In this document: positions 17,927 to 25,706 of the stretch, piece by piece
Position numbering within the stretch: position 1 is the stretch's first letter
Layout: each line of letters starts with the position of its first letter
From: Pseudomonas monsensis
GTDB lineage: Bacteria > Pseudomonadota > Gammaproteobacteria > Pseudomonadales > Pseudomonadaceae
DNA length: 64,000 bases
Direction: 5' to 3'
Assembly (NCBI RefSeq): GCF_014268495.2
Contig: NZ_CP077087.1
Coordinates: forward strand, 2,731,501-2,795,500
Position numbers and translations under genes: made by a program
Notes under the pieces: generated by a model
Told to the model about the DNA's origin: nothing
Database searches by the model: none
What the model saw: the letters and a program-made list of their open reading frames with translations, nothing else

Positions 17927-18006
17927 GGGGCAACCTCCAGACGCAGGTGGTGACAGTGAGTCATTCGGGGGAGCCGGCCCGCACGCAGGGTGCGGGCCGG
18001 GCTGGA

Positions 18007-18474
18007 TCAGAACGGACGCAGGGGCAGGAACTTGCCGTCGAGGGTGACCACGGCGCGGGAGCCGCCTTCCGGGTCTTCGACTTTCTTGATGTCGAGTTTG
18101 AAGTTGATCGCGCTGATGATGCCGTCGCCGAACTGTTCGTGAACCAGGGCTTTGAGCGTGGTGCCGTAGATCTGGATCATTTCGTGGAAGCGGTAGATGG
18201 TCGGGTCGGTCGGCACGCCACTGAGGCTGCCACGCAGCGGGATGATTTGCAGGGCGGCGACGGCATCAGCGTCCAGTTCGAGTTTGTCGCCGACCACTTG
18301 GGCGGCGTTTTCCGGCAGCGGATGCTGTCCGAGCAGAGCGGCGGTGACGAAGGCCAGGCTCAGGCCGGTGCCGTCGGCGAGATCCTGCCACGACAGGTTT
18401 TTGCGTGCCTTGATGTCCAGAATGCGGGTGGTCAGGGCCAGGCTGGTGTCGTTGTAGGCATGGGACTGTTGCAT
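18007..18474 (-). CDS. cynS: Cyanate hydratase (cyanase)
   Basis: Decameric enzyme that converts cyanate plus bicarbonate to ammonia and CO2 (through carbamate). At 155 aa it has the family length. The catalytic residues correspond to R95, E98 and S121 in IYRFHEMIQIYG and DGIISAINF. AGGAGTGACACC precedes the ATG at 18474. First gene of the cyn run, divergent from cynR. CynR-mediated induction by cyanate is the expected control. Confidence 0.96.
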   Translation of the reverse strand: MQQSHAYNDTSLALTTRILDIKARKNLSWQDLADGTGLSLAFVTAALLGQHPLPENAAQVVGDKLELDADAVAALQIIPLRGSLSGVPTDPTIYRFHEMIQIYGTTLKALVHEQFGDGIISAINFKLDIKKVEDPEGGSRAVVTLDGKFLPLRPF

Positions 18475-18596
18475 GGTGTCACTCCTTTCAGGGGTTGGCT
18501 TGCTGTGTGGGATTCATCTTCTGCCGATTGACCCATAGCGTCCAAGACCGATATACAATGCTTTGCATAAGTCCTGCCTATAGATGGTGTGCCCCC
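18475..18596. promoter_or_regulatory. cynS-cynR divergent promoter region
   Basis: A 122-base region between two divergent starts, the normal place for a LysR-type operator. It contains the small palindrome ATGCTTTGCAT (18558-18568) and AT-rich dyads (GATATAC, CTATAG). The exact CynR site cannot be fixed by eye. Confidence 0.5.
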
Positions 18597-19484
18597 ATGC
18601 TGCTGCGTCATTTGCGTTATCTGCTGGCCGTTGCCGATCACGGTGGCTTCACTCGCGCGGCGGAGGCGCTGCACGTGTCGCAGCCAACCCTGTCGCAACA
18701 GATTCGCCAACTGGAGGAAAGCCTCGGGGTGGAACTGTTCGATCGCACCTCACGCACGGTGAAACCGACGGATGCCGGCATGGCGTATCTGGAATCTGCA
18801 CGGCGGGTGCTGGTGGAGCTGGAGGCGGGCAGGCGTGCGTTGCATGACGTGAAGGACCTGTCCCGTGGCACTTTGCGCCTGGCGATGACGCCGACGTTCA
18901 TGGCGTATCTGGTCGGGCCCTTGGTGCGTGACTATGCGGTGCGGTATCCGGGGATTCACCTGCAGATCTTCGAGTTGTCGATGGACGACATCGAGGCGGG
19001 CCTGGCGGATGACTCGCTGGACATCGCCATTGCCTTCACCCCGGTGCGCCACCCGGATATCGAATGCATTCCGGCGTTTGCCGAAACCCTGGGGATCATG
19101 GTCGGGCGCGAGCATCCGCTGTACGAAAGCACTTCGGTGCTGACCCCGGAGGACATCGCCCAACTGGATTTCGCGTTACTGGCGTCAGACTTCATCACCC
19201 GGCTATCGGTTGATGAATATTTCCGTCAGCACGCAATTACGCCGCAGGTGCGGATTGAGGTGAATTCGGTGAGTACGTTGCTGGAGGTGGTGCGTCATTC
19301 GCCGATGGCGACGATGTTGCCGCAGGCGATCGCGACGGAAGATCGGGCGTTGCGCCGGTTGCGCGTAGAGAGCGAGGCGCCGCAGCGTGGGGCGGCGTTG
19401 TTGCGGCGGCGCAATAATTATCACAGTGCGGCGTCGGTGGCGTTTGTGGAATTGGTGTTGGGCATGGGAAGCCCCTCACCCTAA
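18597..19484 (+). CDS. cynR: LysR-family regulator CynR
   Basis: A 295-aa transcription factor. The N-terminal winged helix-turn-helix (residues 1-60) reads LRHLRYLLAVADHGGFTRAA then VSQPTLSQQIRQLEESLG. A co-inducer domain (90-290) follows. The ATG at 18597 gives the standard LysR N-terminus; the upstream extension is not LysR-like. Divergent orientation to cynS-DUF2790-cynT matches E. coli cynR and supports a role as cyanate-responsive activator. Confidence 0.87.
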   Translation: MLLRHLRYLLAVADHGGFTRAAEALHVSQPTLSQQIRQLEESLGVELFDRTSRTVKPTDAGMAYLESARRVLVELEAGRRALHDVKDLSRGTLRLAMTPTFMAYLVGPLVRDYAVRYPGIHLQIFELSMDDIEAGLADDSLDIAIAFTPVRHPDIECIPAFAETLGIMVGREHPLYESTSVLTPEDIAQLDFALLASDFITRLSVDEYFRQHAITPQVRIEVNSVSTLLEVVRHSPMATMLPQAIATEDRALRRLRVESEAPQRGAALLRRRNNYHSAASVAFVELVLGMGSPSP

Positions 19485-19733
19485 CCCTCTCCCGGAGGGA
19501 GAGGGGACTGACCGAGGTGTTTGTACGGTCTACGCCGACCTGAGAAACCTGAGTCGAACTCAGGTTCTGAAAGCACCATAAATCAGCTCCCTCTCCTTAG
19601 GGATAGAGGACTGACTGAGGTGTTTGTGCGATTTACGCTGACCTGAAAGTTTTGAGCCGAACTAAAATTTTCAGCGCAGCACAAATCAGCTCCCTCTCCC
19701 TCGGGAGAGGGCTGGGGTGAGGGGCTACAATTC
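19470..19733. repeat. 264-bp MITE-like element with inverted ends and a 103-bp tandem repeat
   Basis: The ends AGCCCCTCACCC and GGGTGAGGGGCT are inverted repeats. Inside, two ~103-bp units (from about 19505 and 19608) begin GGACTGACxGAGGTGTTTGT and end AATCAGCTCCCTCTCC. The left end overlaps the last codons of cynR. A related element lies at 24992-25187. No coding capacity. Confidence 0.8.
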
Positions 19734-19761
19734 CAGTCACGCCATATCAATGCAAGCGAAC

Positions 19762-19800
19762 AAAAAAAAGGCCTGCTTCCTTTAAGGACGCAGGCCTTTC
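19762..19800 (-). terminator. Intrinsic terminator for the 109-aa gene
   Basis: On the minus strand: AAAGGCCTGC, loop, GCAGGCCTTT followed by eight T residues. It lies 20 bases after the stop of the gene at 19819. Confidence 0.88.
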
Positions 19801-19818
19801 AATTATCTAATTACTAAC

Positions 19819-20148
19819 TCAGCAGAACCGGTCAATCACCCGAACTTCATTGTTGTTCTGCATCGAGTCCCACGCCTGTTTCAGCGTTTGCAGAACATTA
19901 CCGATGAAGTCCTTGTCGGCCGCAGCTTTCTTGCCGACATAACCGTGGCCACGGCGGTACATCTTCAGGCGGGCCAGCAGGTTCTGGTTGTTCTGGTCGA
20001 ACTCTTCTTCACCAGCATGGGGCGACAGGCAGTCGATATGCACCTGGCCCGTCTTGCTGATCCACAGAATATGGCTGTCGTGGCTGTCTTTTTGCGCAGC
20101 GAACATACGAGCCAGTTCTTCAATAGTCGGTTGATTGTTCAGATTCAT
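19819..20148 (-). CDS. Conserved hypothetical protein, 109 aa
   Basis: A small soluble protein with no signal peptide or membrane segment. It begins MNLNNQPTIEELARMFAAQK and contains RRGHGYVGKKAAADKDFIG. I do not recognise a domain. AAGGGGCAACATC precedes the ATG at 20148 and a strong terminator follows, so it is a real, independently expressed gene. Confidence 0.75.
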   Translation of the reverse strand: MNLNNQPTIEELARMFAAQKDSHDSHILWISKTGQVHIDCLSPHAGEEEFDQNNQNLLARLKMYRRGHGYVGKKAAADKDFIGNVLQTLKQAWDSMQNNNEVRVIDRFC

Positions 20149-20658
20149 GATGTTGCCCCTTGACCAGTTTGGTGATCTTTCAAAGTTGATTCGCTAATAC
20201 AGGTAGCCCATCGGTTAGTTGATCCCTGGCACCGAAACCAGGACGTCAGCGCTCGCCCGTGACAAGTACGGGGTCGTGCATCTGTTGCATGTAGTCGTGT
20301 TGAATAACTGCTACGCAATAGCGTCACAACGAGGAGAAGCAGCGAAAACCGGGAGGCTCCTTGACGACCTTTACAGTGTCGACCACAAGCGTCTTGAGAA
20401 TTTTCGCCAGCGCTTCTCGTCCTTGTACTGGACGTTCAGGCCAGGTCAGCTTCTTCAATCTGCCTTGTGGGCAGCGTGTATCCGGAAAAAACAACTCGGC
20501 GGTCAGACGAGTTTGCTCAAGCGTGTTGCCAGTGCTCCCGATCGGGGAACGTCTTCATCATGCAAAAGCAAAACGATGCCGTCAACGGTTTTGTAGTGAT
20601 TATTTTTTCTCACTACATATTGTCGGACAAAGCTGTTTTGGAATGAGAAAGGATCCGT
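20149..20658. other. 510-bp gap without a convincing gene
   Basis: Several overlapping short frames exist on both strands, none with a good ribosome site or a recognisable domain. The minus strand between ~20330 and 20600 reads locally protein-like (ELFFPDTRCPQGRLKKLTW) but is broken by stops, suggesting a decayed gene. No tRNA or terminator was recognised. Confidence 0.45.
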
Positions 20659-21162
20659 TCAGGCAACGGAAAAAGGCGCGTACAGCGCGTAGAAGGTGCA
20701 CGGGTAACCGTCCACTTCGCGCGGTTGGCAGGTGAATTCGCCGCCACTCAACTCGGGGATCAGTCGGGCCCAGAAGCGCTGTGCCGGCAGGTTGGCGTCG
20801 ATATGGAAAATTTGCCACTGACCGGGGATACGGCTCAATAGGGCAGAGACGACAAATTGCGCGACGCCTTGGCCACGAAAGCGCCGGGCGATGAAGAAGT
20901 AGCCGATGTTGAATTCGGCACCGGCGATGTGGGTGTCGTTGTCCACGGTGACGAAACCAGCGAGTTCGCCGTCGACGCGGATCAGAAAGGGCTGGGTGGC
21001 GGGATTGCGCCAGTAGTCGTCTTTCGGGTGAATGCTGAACAAACCGTGCCCGGCCAGTTTCAGCGGCAGCCATTCGCTGAAGTCGTGCATGTAGAACTGC
21101 ATCAGGTTTTCCAGGGTGTCCCATTCGTCGCGGTGGGCGGGGTGCAGTGCGATGGTGGGCAT
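20659..21162 (-). CDS. GNAT-family N-acetyltransferase
   Basis: A 167-aa acetyltransferase. The acetyl-CoA-binding motif is in IARRFRGQGVAQFVVSALL, and a beta-bulge strand precedes it (EFNIGYFF). The ATG at 21162 has GGGAG about ten bases before it; an upstream extension to 21243 lacks one. The N-terminus MPTIALHPAHRDEWDTLENLMQ resembles several pseudomonad GNATs annotated only by fold. Substrate unknown. Confidence 0.82.
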   Translation of the reverse strand: MPTIALHPAHRDEWDTLENLMQFYMHDFSEWLPLKLAGHGLFSIHPKDDYWRNPATQPFLIRVDGELAGFVTVDNDTHIAGAEFNIGYFFIARRFRGQGVAQFVVSALLSRIPGQWQIFHIDANLPAQRFWARLIPELSGGEFTCQPREVDGYPCTFYALYAPFSVA

Positions 21163-21244
21163 AGTGGCTGAACTCCCGGCAGTGATGAGCCAGTATTGTG
21201 GCCCCAACACTTTGTAGTAAGCCCAGGTATTGCGAATGCACATA

Positions 21245-21357
21245 CCTTGTGGCGAGGGGATTTATCCCCGTTGGACTGCGCAGCAGTCCCCCTGATGGTT
21301 GTAACAAAAGAGGAGCCGCTTCGCGACCTGACAGGGATAAATCCCCTCGGCACAGAG
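21245..21357. repeat. REP-like inverted pair, GGCGAGGGGATTTATCCCC class
   Basis: CCTTGTGGCGAGGGGATTTA on the left faces GGGATAAATCCCCTCGGCACAG on the right across ~60 bases. This is a palindromic class distinct from the GAGCGAGC REPs, lying between a GNAT gene and topB. Confidence 0.85.
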
Positions 21358-21364
21358 GCTGTGG

Positions 21365-23293
21365 TCATTGAGTTTTGCGCTTGGTACCGGTGGTTTTACT
21401 GCGTGGCGACTTGCGCTTTTTCTTCCACGGCGCGGCAGCCTTGCCTGACGGCGGCGGGCCGCTGATGGTCAGGCTCAGGCCGGAACAGCGGGTGACCTGT
21501 TTGCTCATCCATGCCGCTTGTTTGGTGACGAACTCTTCCAGACTCATTTCGCCGCTCTGCACCATGTCCAGCGCCTGTTCCCAGATCGCGGTAGTGCCGG
21601 GGTCGGCGATGGCGCGGGGCACGGCATCGATCAGGCTGAACGCCGCCGGTGTCGCGGCCAGTGCCTTGCCGTTCTTCACCAGATAGCCGCGATCCAGCAA
21701 GCCCTGAATGATCGACGCCCGGGTCGCTTCGGTGCCGATGCCGGTAGTGTCCTTGAGTTTCTGTTTGAGCAGCGGATCCTCCACCAGTCTGGCGACGTTC
21801 TTCATCGCCTTGATCAGATCGCCTTCGGTGTAGGGCTTGGGCGGTTGCGTCCACAGGTCCTTGAGCCTGACGTCAGCCACCGCGCAGTCGATGCCCTCGT
21901 GCAATGTCGGCAAGGTCTGCGGTGCGGGCGCTTCACGACCCTTGGCCGGTGCGAGTGCTTCGGGCAAGGCACGTTTCCAGCCCGGTTCGATGATCTGCTT
22001 GCCGACTGCGCGCAACGTTTCACCGGCGCAATCGAAGTCGGCCTGGGTGCGATCGTATTCATGATTGGGCAGAAACTGCGCCAGATAGCGCGCGCGAATC
22101 AGTGTGTAGACCGCGCGGTGCTTGCCGCTCAGGCGTTCGAGGTTCTTCGCTGCAGCCGTGGGGATGATGCCATGGTGCGCGCTGACCTTGGCGTCGTTCC
22201 ATGCCCGGGATTTGCGCTGGGGCTGCAGAAAGCCGTTGAGCACCTCAAGGCTCGGGTCGGCCTGACGCAATGCCGCCAGAATCTGCGGCGCCTCGCTGTG
22301 CTGGCTCAGGGGCAGATAGCCGCAGTCGCTGCGCGGGTAGGTGACGACCTTGTAGGTTTCGTAGAGGGCCTGGGCGATGTCGAGGGTTTCCTGTGCGCCG
22401 AGGCCGAGTTTCTTCGAGCAGACTTCCTGCAGGGTGCCGAGGTCGAAGGGCAGGGGCGCCACTTCGCGCATGCGCTCCGTGCGCAGCTTCACCACCCGGG
22501 CGCTGGCAGCACTACTCATAGCGGCTGCCGCTGTTTGAGCCAGCGCCTGATTCAGGCAGCGATCCTGATCGTCACAGGCGTCGCCCGGCGCCCGCCATTG
22601 CGCGGTGAATGTTGTGCCGTTGTGCAGCAGTTGCACATCGACGGCCCAGTACGGCACCGGGACGAAATCGGCAATGCTGCGGTCGCGATCGACCACCAGG
22701 CGCAGGGTCGGCGTCTGCACCCGGCCCACCGGCAGCACACCTTGATAACCGGATTGACGGCCCAGCAGCGTGAACAACCGGCTCATGTTCATCCCGATCA
22801 GCCAGTCCGCCCGCGAGCGACCCAGCGCCGAGTGATAGAGGCTGAACGTCTCTGCCCCCGGCTTCAGTGCGGCCAGCGCCTTGCGGATGGATGCCTCGTC
22901 CAGCGCCGACAGCCACAAGCGCCGAATCGGCCCGCGATAGCGACAGTGCTCGACCAGTTCCCGGGCAATCATCTCGCCCTCGCGGTCGGCGTCGGTGGCG
23001 ATGATCAGTTCGCTGGCCTCGCCAAGCAGGCGCTTGACTGCCTTGTACTGGCTGGCAGTGCGCGGTTTGACGGTCATTTTCCATTTGTCCGGAATGATCG
23101 GCAGATCCGCCAGCACCCAGCGCTTGTAGCGGGCGTCGTAGGCATCCGGCGGCGCGGTTTCGAGCAAGTGGCCAATGCACCAGGTCACCGTGACGTCCGT
23201 TCCCAGCCAGCAACCGTCGCCCCGGCGCCGGGCGCCGAGCACGGCCGCAATGTCTTTGGCCTGGGAAGGTTTTTCACAGAGGTACAGCCGCAT
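21365..23293 (-). CDS. topB: DNA topoisomerase III
   Basis: Type IA topoisomerase of 642 aa that relaxes and decatenates DNA through a transient 5'-phosphotyrosine link. The TOPRIM domain at the N-terminus shows ATDADREGEMIARE; the active-site tyrosine is in VTYPRSDCGYLP; DTTGIGTEATRASII is also characteristic. The C-terminal tail is lysine-rich (KKKRKSPRSKTTGTKRK), probably aiding DNA binding. The ATG at 23293 gives the usual MRLYLCEKPSQA. A LexA-type box lies 73 bases upstream. Confidence 0.95.
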   Translation of the reverse strand: MRLYLCEKPSQAKDIAAVLGARRRGDGCWLGTDVTVTWCIGHLLETAPPDAYDARYKRWVLADLPIIPDKWKMTVKPRTASQYKAVKRLLGEASELIIATDADREGEMIARELVEHCRYRGPIRRLWLSALDEASIRKALAALKPGAETFSLYHSALGRSRADWLIGMNMSRLFTLLGRQSGYQGVLPVGRVQTPTLRLVVDRDRSIADFVPVPYWAVDVQLLHNGTTFTAQWRAPGDACDDQDRCLNQALAQTAAAAMSSAASARVVKLRTERMREVAPLPFDLGTLQEVCSKKLGLGAQETLDIAQALYETYKVVTYPRSDCGYLPLSQHSEAPQILAALRQADPSLEVLNGFLQPQRKSRAWNDAKVSAHHGIIPTAAAKNLERLSGKHRAVYTLIRARYLAQFLPNHEYDRTQADFDCAGETLRAVGKQIIEPGWKRALPEALAPAKGREAPAPQTLPTLHEGIDCAVADVRLKDLWTQPPKPYTEGDLIKAMKNVARLVEDPLLKQKLKDTTGIGTEATRASIIQGLLDRGYLVKNGKALAATPAAFSLIDAVPRAIADPGTTAIWEQALDMVQSGEMSLEEFVTKQAAWMSKQVTRCSGLSLTISGPPPSGKAAAPWKKKRKSPRSKTTGTKRKTQ

Positions 23294-23365
23294 AACCACC
23301 ATCGTCGATCAAGGTCGGAACAGGTGCACAGAATGTCCGGACTTCGCCTCAGGGGCAACGTTTAT

Positions 23366-23381
23366 CTGTATGGATATACAG
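23366..23381 (-). promoter_or_regulatory. LexA-type SOS box upstream of topB
   Basis: CTGTATGGATATACAG fits CTGT-N8-ACAG, the proteobacterial LexA consensus. It sits at the centre of an extended 11-bp perfect inverted repeat (TTTATCTGTAT/ATACAGATAAA, 23361-23386). It is 73 bases from topB and about 190 from the divergent protease gene, so topB is the likelier target. Confidence 0.75.
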
Positions 23382-23572
23382 ATAAAAACGATTGCAGCAC
23401 GTGACGGGTAATCCGGGGACGTCACCCCGGCTATCGAGAAATTGATTAGCCTCGTGTTGCCCGCCATGTCAGGTTCAGTGCGTTTTTATGACAAGCACGT
23501 GACAGGACGATCCCGGCACGGGATCGCCGTGGTCTGTCGGACACTGACTACTCAGAAACAAGGAAGTCCATC

Positions 23573-24979
23573 ATGGCTCAAGCCACCTCCAGCACCAGCA
23601 GCGCCTACGACGACGTCAATACGTTCAGCCACCTGTACGACCGTGGCGTCGGTCTGATCAACGGCAAACCGTCGTTCACCGCCGACCAGGCCGCTGACGA
23701 AATTCTGCGCAAAGGCCTGTCGTGGAGCGATAAGAACGCTGACGGCAAAATCGACCTGAGCTACAGCTTCCTCACGGAAAAACCGGCGAACTACAATCCG
23801 CAACTGGGCAACTTCAGCGAATTCAGCGCCCAGCAGAAGGCGCAGGCCGTGCTGGCCATGCAATCCTGGGCCGATGTCGCCAGGGTCACGTTCACCGAGG
23901 GCAAGGGCGGCGACGGGCACATGACGTTCGGCAACTACGACGTCAGCACCGGTGGCGCGGCGTTTGCCTACCTGCCAAGCGGCGGCAGCTATGACGGCCA
24001 GTCGTGGTACCTGATCAACAATCAATATCAGGTCAACAAGACCCCGGACACCAACAACTACGGGCGCCAGACCCTGACCCACGAGATCGGCCACACCCTC
24101 GGTCTGTCGCACCCGGGCGCCTACAACGCCGGCAACGGCAACCCGACCTACAACGATGCCAAATACGCTGAAGATACTCGTGGCTACAGCCTGATGAGCT
24201 ACTGGAGCGAAGCCAACACCGACCAGAACTTCAGCAAGGACGGCAGCGGCGCGTACGCCTCGGCGCCGTTGCTGGACGATATCGTTGCTGTGCAAAAACT
24301 CTATGGCGCCAACTACGCGACCCGTGCCGAGGACACTACGTACGGTTTCAACTCCAACGCCGAGCGCGATTTCTACAGCGCCACTTCGGCGTCGTCGAAA
24401 GTGGTGTTTTCGGTGTGGGATGGCGGCGGCAACGACACGCTGGACTTCTCAGGCTTCAGCCAGAACCAGAAAATCAACCTCAATGAGGGTTCGTTCTCCG
24501 ACGTCGGCGGTTTGGTGGGTAACGTGTCCATCGCTTACGGTGTGACCGTGGAAAACGCTTTGGGTGGTTCAGGCAATGATCTGCTGATCGGCAATGCGGC
24601 GGCCAATGATCTGGTCGGCGGTGCCGGTAATGACATCCTTTACGGTGGTGGCGGTGGCGATACCTTGTGGGGCGGTGCAGGCGCAGACACCTTTGTGTTT
24701 GGCGCGGCCAGCGATTCGACCATGACCGCGCCGGACTGGATCATGGATTTCACTAGCGGTCTGGACAAGATCGACTTGTCGGGGATCGCCGGTTTCGCCA
24801 CGGGTGCAGCCTCGCTGAACTTCGTCAGCGGCTTCACCGGACATGCCGGCGACGCGATCCTGACCTACTTCGCGCAGACCAATCAGACCAGCCTGATGGT
24901 TGATCTGACGGGGCAGGGCTCGGTGGACTTTGCCGTCGGTGTGGTGGGGCAAGCGGTGGCGACTGATATTCTGGCGTGA
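23573..24979 (+). CDS. Serralysin-family metalloprotease (AprA-like), RTX type
   Basis: Secreted alkaline zinc protease of 468 aa. There is no Sec signal, as expected for a type I secretion substrate. The zinc motif is HEIGHTLGLSH (H170, E171, H174, H180) with a Met-turn SLMSYW near 210. Glycine-rich calcium-binding nonapeptides follow (GGSGNDLLIG, GGAGNDILYGG, GGAGADTFVFG), and the C-terminus is hydrophobic. The sequence is close to AprX of P. fluorescens, but the usual inhibitor and secretion genes (aprI, aprDEF) do not follow; the next gene encodes DUF427. AAGGAAGTCCATC precedes the ATG. It may use a transporter encoded elsewhere. Confidence 0.93.
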   Translation: MAQATSSTSSAYDDVNTFSHLYDRGVGLINGKPSFTADQAADEILRKGLSWSDKNADGKIDLSYSFLTEKPANYNPQLGNFSEFSAQQKAQAVLAMQSWADVARVTFTEGKGGDGHMTFGNYDVSTGGAAFAYLPSGGSYDGQSWYLINNQYQVNKTPDTNNYGRQTLTHEIGHTLGLSHPGAYNAGNGNPTYNDAKYAEDTRGYSLMSYWSEANTDQNFSKDGSGAYASAPLLDDIVAVQKLYGANYATRAEDTTYGFNSNAERDFYSATSASSKVVFSVWDGGGNDTLDFSGFSQNQKINLNEGSFSDVGGLVGNVSIAYGVTVENALGGSGNDLLIGNAAANDLVGGAGNDILYGGGGGDTLWGGAGADTFVFGAASDSTMTAPDWIMDFTSGLDKIDLSGIAGFATGAASLNFVSGFTGHAGDAILTYFAQTNQTSLMVDLTGQGSVDFAVGVVGQAVATDILA

Positions 24980-24991
24980 TGCCTGAAGATC

Positions 24992-25187
24992 GGCCCTCAC
25001 CCTAACCCTCTCCCAGCGGGAGAGGGGACTGATTGGGGGATTTTGGCGAAATTCACCGACTTGAACGATTGGTTTTGAATCCATAATCGACTCGATTTTT
25101 CAGGTCGATGGATTTCGTCAGACAACTCGGTCAGTCCCCTCTCCCTCGGGGCAGTCCGACGTTTCGGGAGGGCCAGGGTGAGGGGCT
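24992..25187. repeat. MITE-like nested inverted repeat
   Basis: Outer ends CCCTCACCCTAACCCTCTCCC and GAGGGCCAGGGTGAGGG-type complement; inner arms GGGACTGA/TCAGTCCC and CGAAATTCACCGACTTGAA/TTCAGGTCGATGGATTTCG. It is related to 19470-19733 by its ends but not by the tandem core. The right arm is interrupted by ~15 bases (GCAGTCCGACGTTTC). Confidence 0.8.
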
Positions 25188-25283
25188 TTTGAAGTTGATG
25201 GGCCGTTCGGCTGTAAAACCACCCCAACCAGAACCGATGGGCTATACCTGAACCGGTCTCTTCGCCGTATTCAGGGGAACCCC

Positions 25284-25652
25284 ATGAAAAGTTCCGGCCT
25301 CAGTCCCGTTATAAACCTCGAACAACTTGTCGGGTGCCTGGTGGTGAAATTCCACGGCATCCAGGTCGCTGCGTCCTCCCGCGTGCTGATCCTCAACGAA
25401 GCCAACTACCCACCGGTTTATTACGTCCCCCGCGAAGACATCGACGAAAAGTATTTCGCCCGCACCGATCACACCAGTTATTGCCCGTACAAGGGCGATG
25501 CCAATTACTTCAGTCTGCAAGTGCCGGGGCATGAAGGGGCGAATGCGGTGTGGACTTATGAGAAACCGAAAATCTCGGTCGAGCAGATCAAAAACTACGT
25601 GGCGTTTTATCCGGATCAGGTGAAGTTCGAAGTGATCAAGGCTGATGCCTGA
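25284..25652 (+). CDS. DUF427 domain-containing protein
   Basis: A 122-aa soluble protein matching the DUF427 fold (PVYYVPREDID, HTSYCPYKGDANYFSL, VWTYEKP, then YVAFYPDQVKFEV). AGGGGAACCCC lies before the ATG at 25284. Function is unknown in the family at large. It stands between a MITE-like repeat and a terminator shared with the convergent transporter gene. Confidence 0.87.
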   Translation: MKSSGLSPVINLEQLVGCLVVKFHGIQVAASSRVLILNEANYPPVYYVPREDIDEKYFARTDHTSYCPYKGDANYFSLQVPGHEGANAVWTYEKPKISVEQIKNYVAFYPDQVKFEVIKADA

Positions 25653-25654
25653 GC

Positions 25655-25686
25655 AAAAAAACGGCGAGGGTAAAAGCCCTCGCCGA
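25655..25686 (-). terminator. Intrinsic terminator for the MHS transporter gene
   Basis: On the minus strand: CGGCGAGGG, loop, CCCTCGCCG followed by seven T residues, ending next to the stop of the DUF427 gene. Confidence 0.88.
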
Positions 25687-25706
25687 TTGAGTTGTCTGGG
25701 TGAGTT

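Noticed and set aside
20219..20735. Overlapping plus-strand frames in the 20.2-20.7 kb gap
   Set aside because: No start signal or domain; one of them runs into the GNAT gene. At best a decayed gene.
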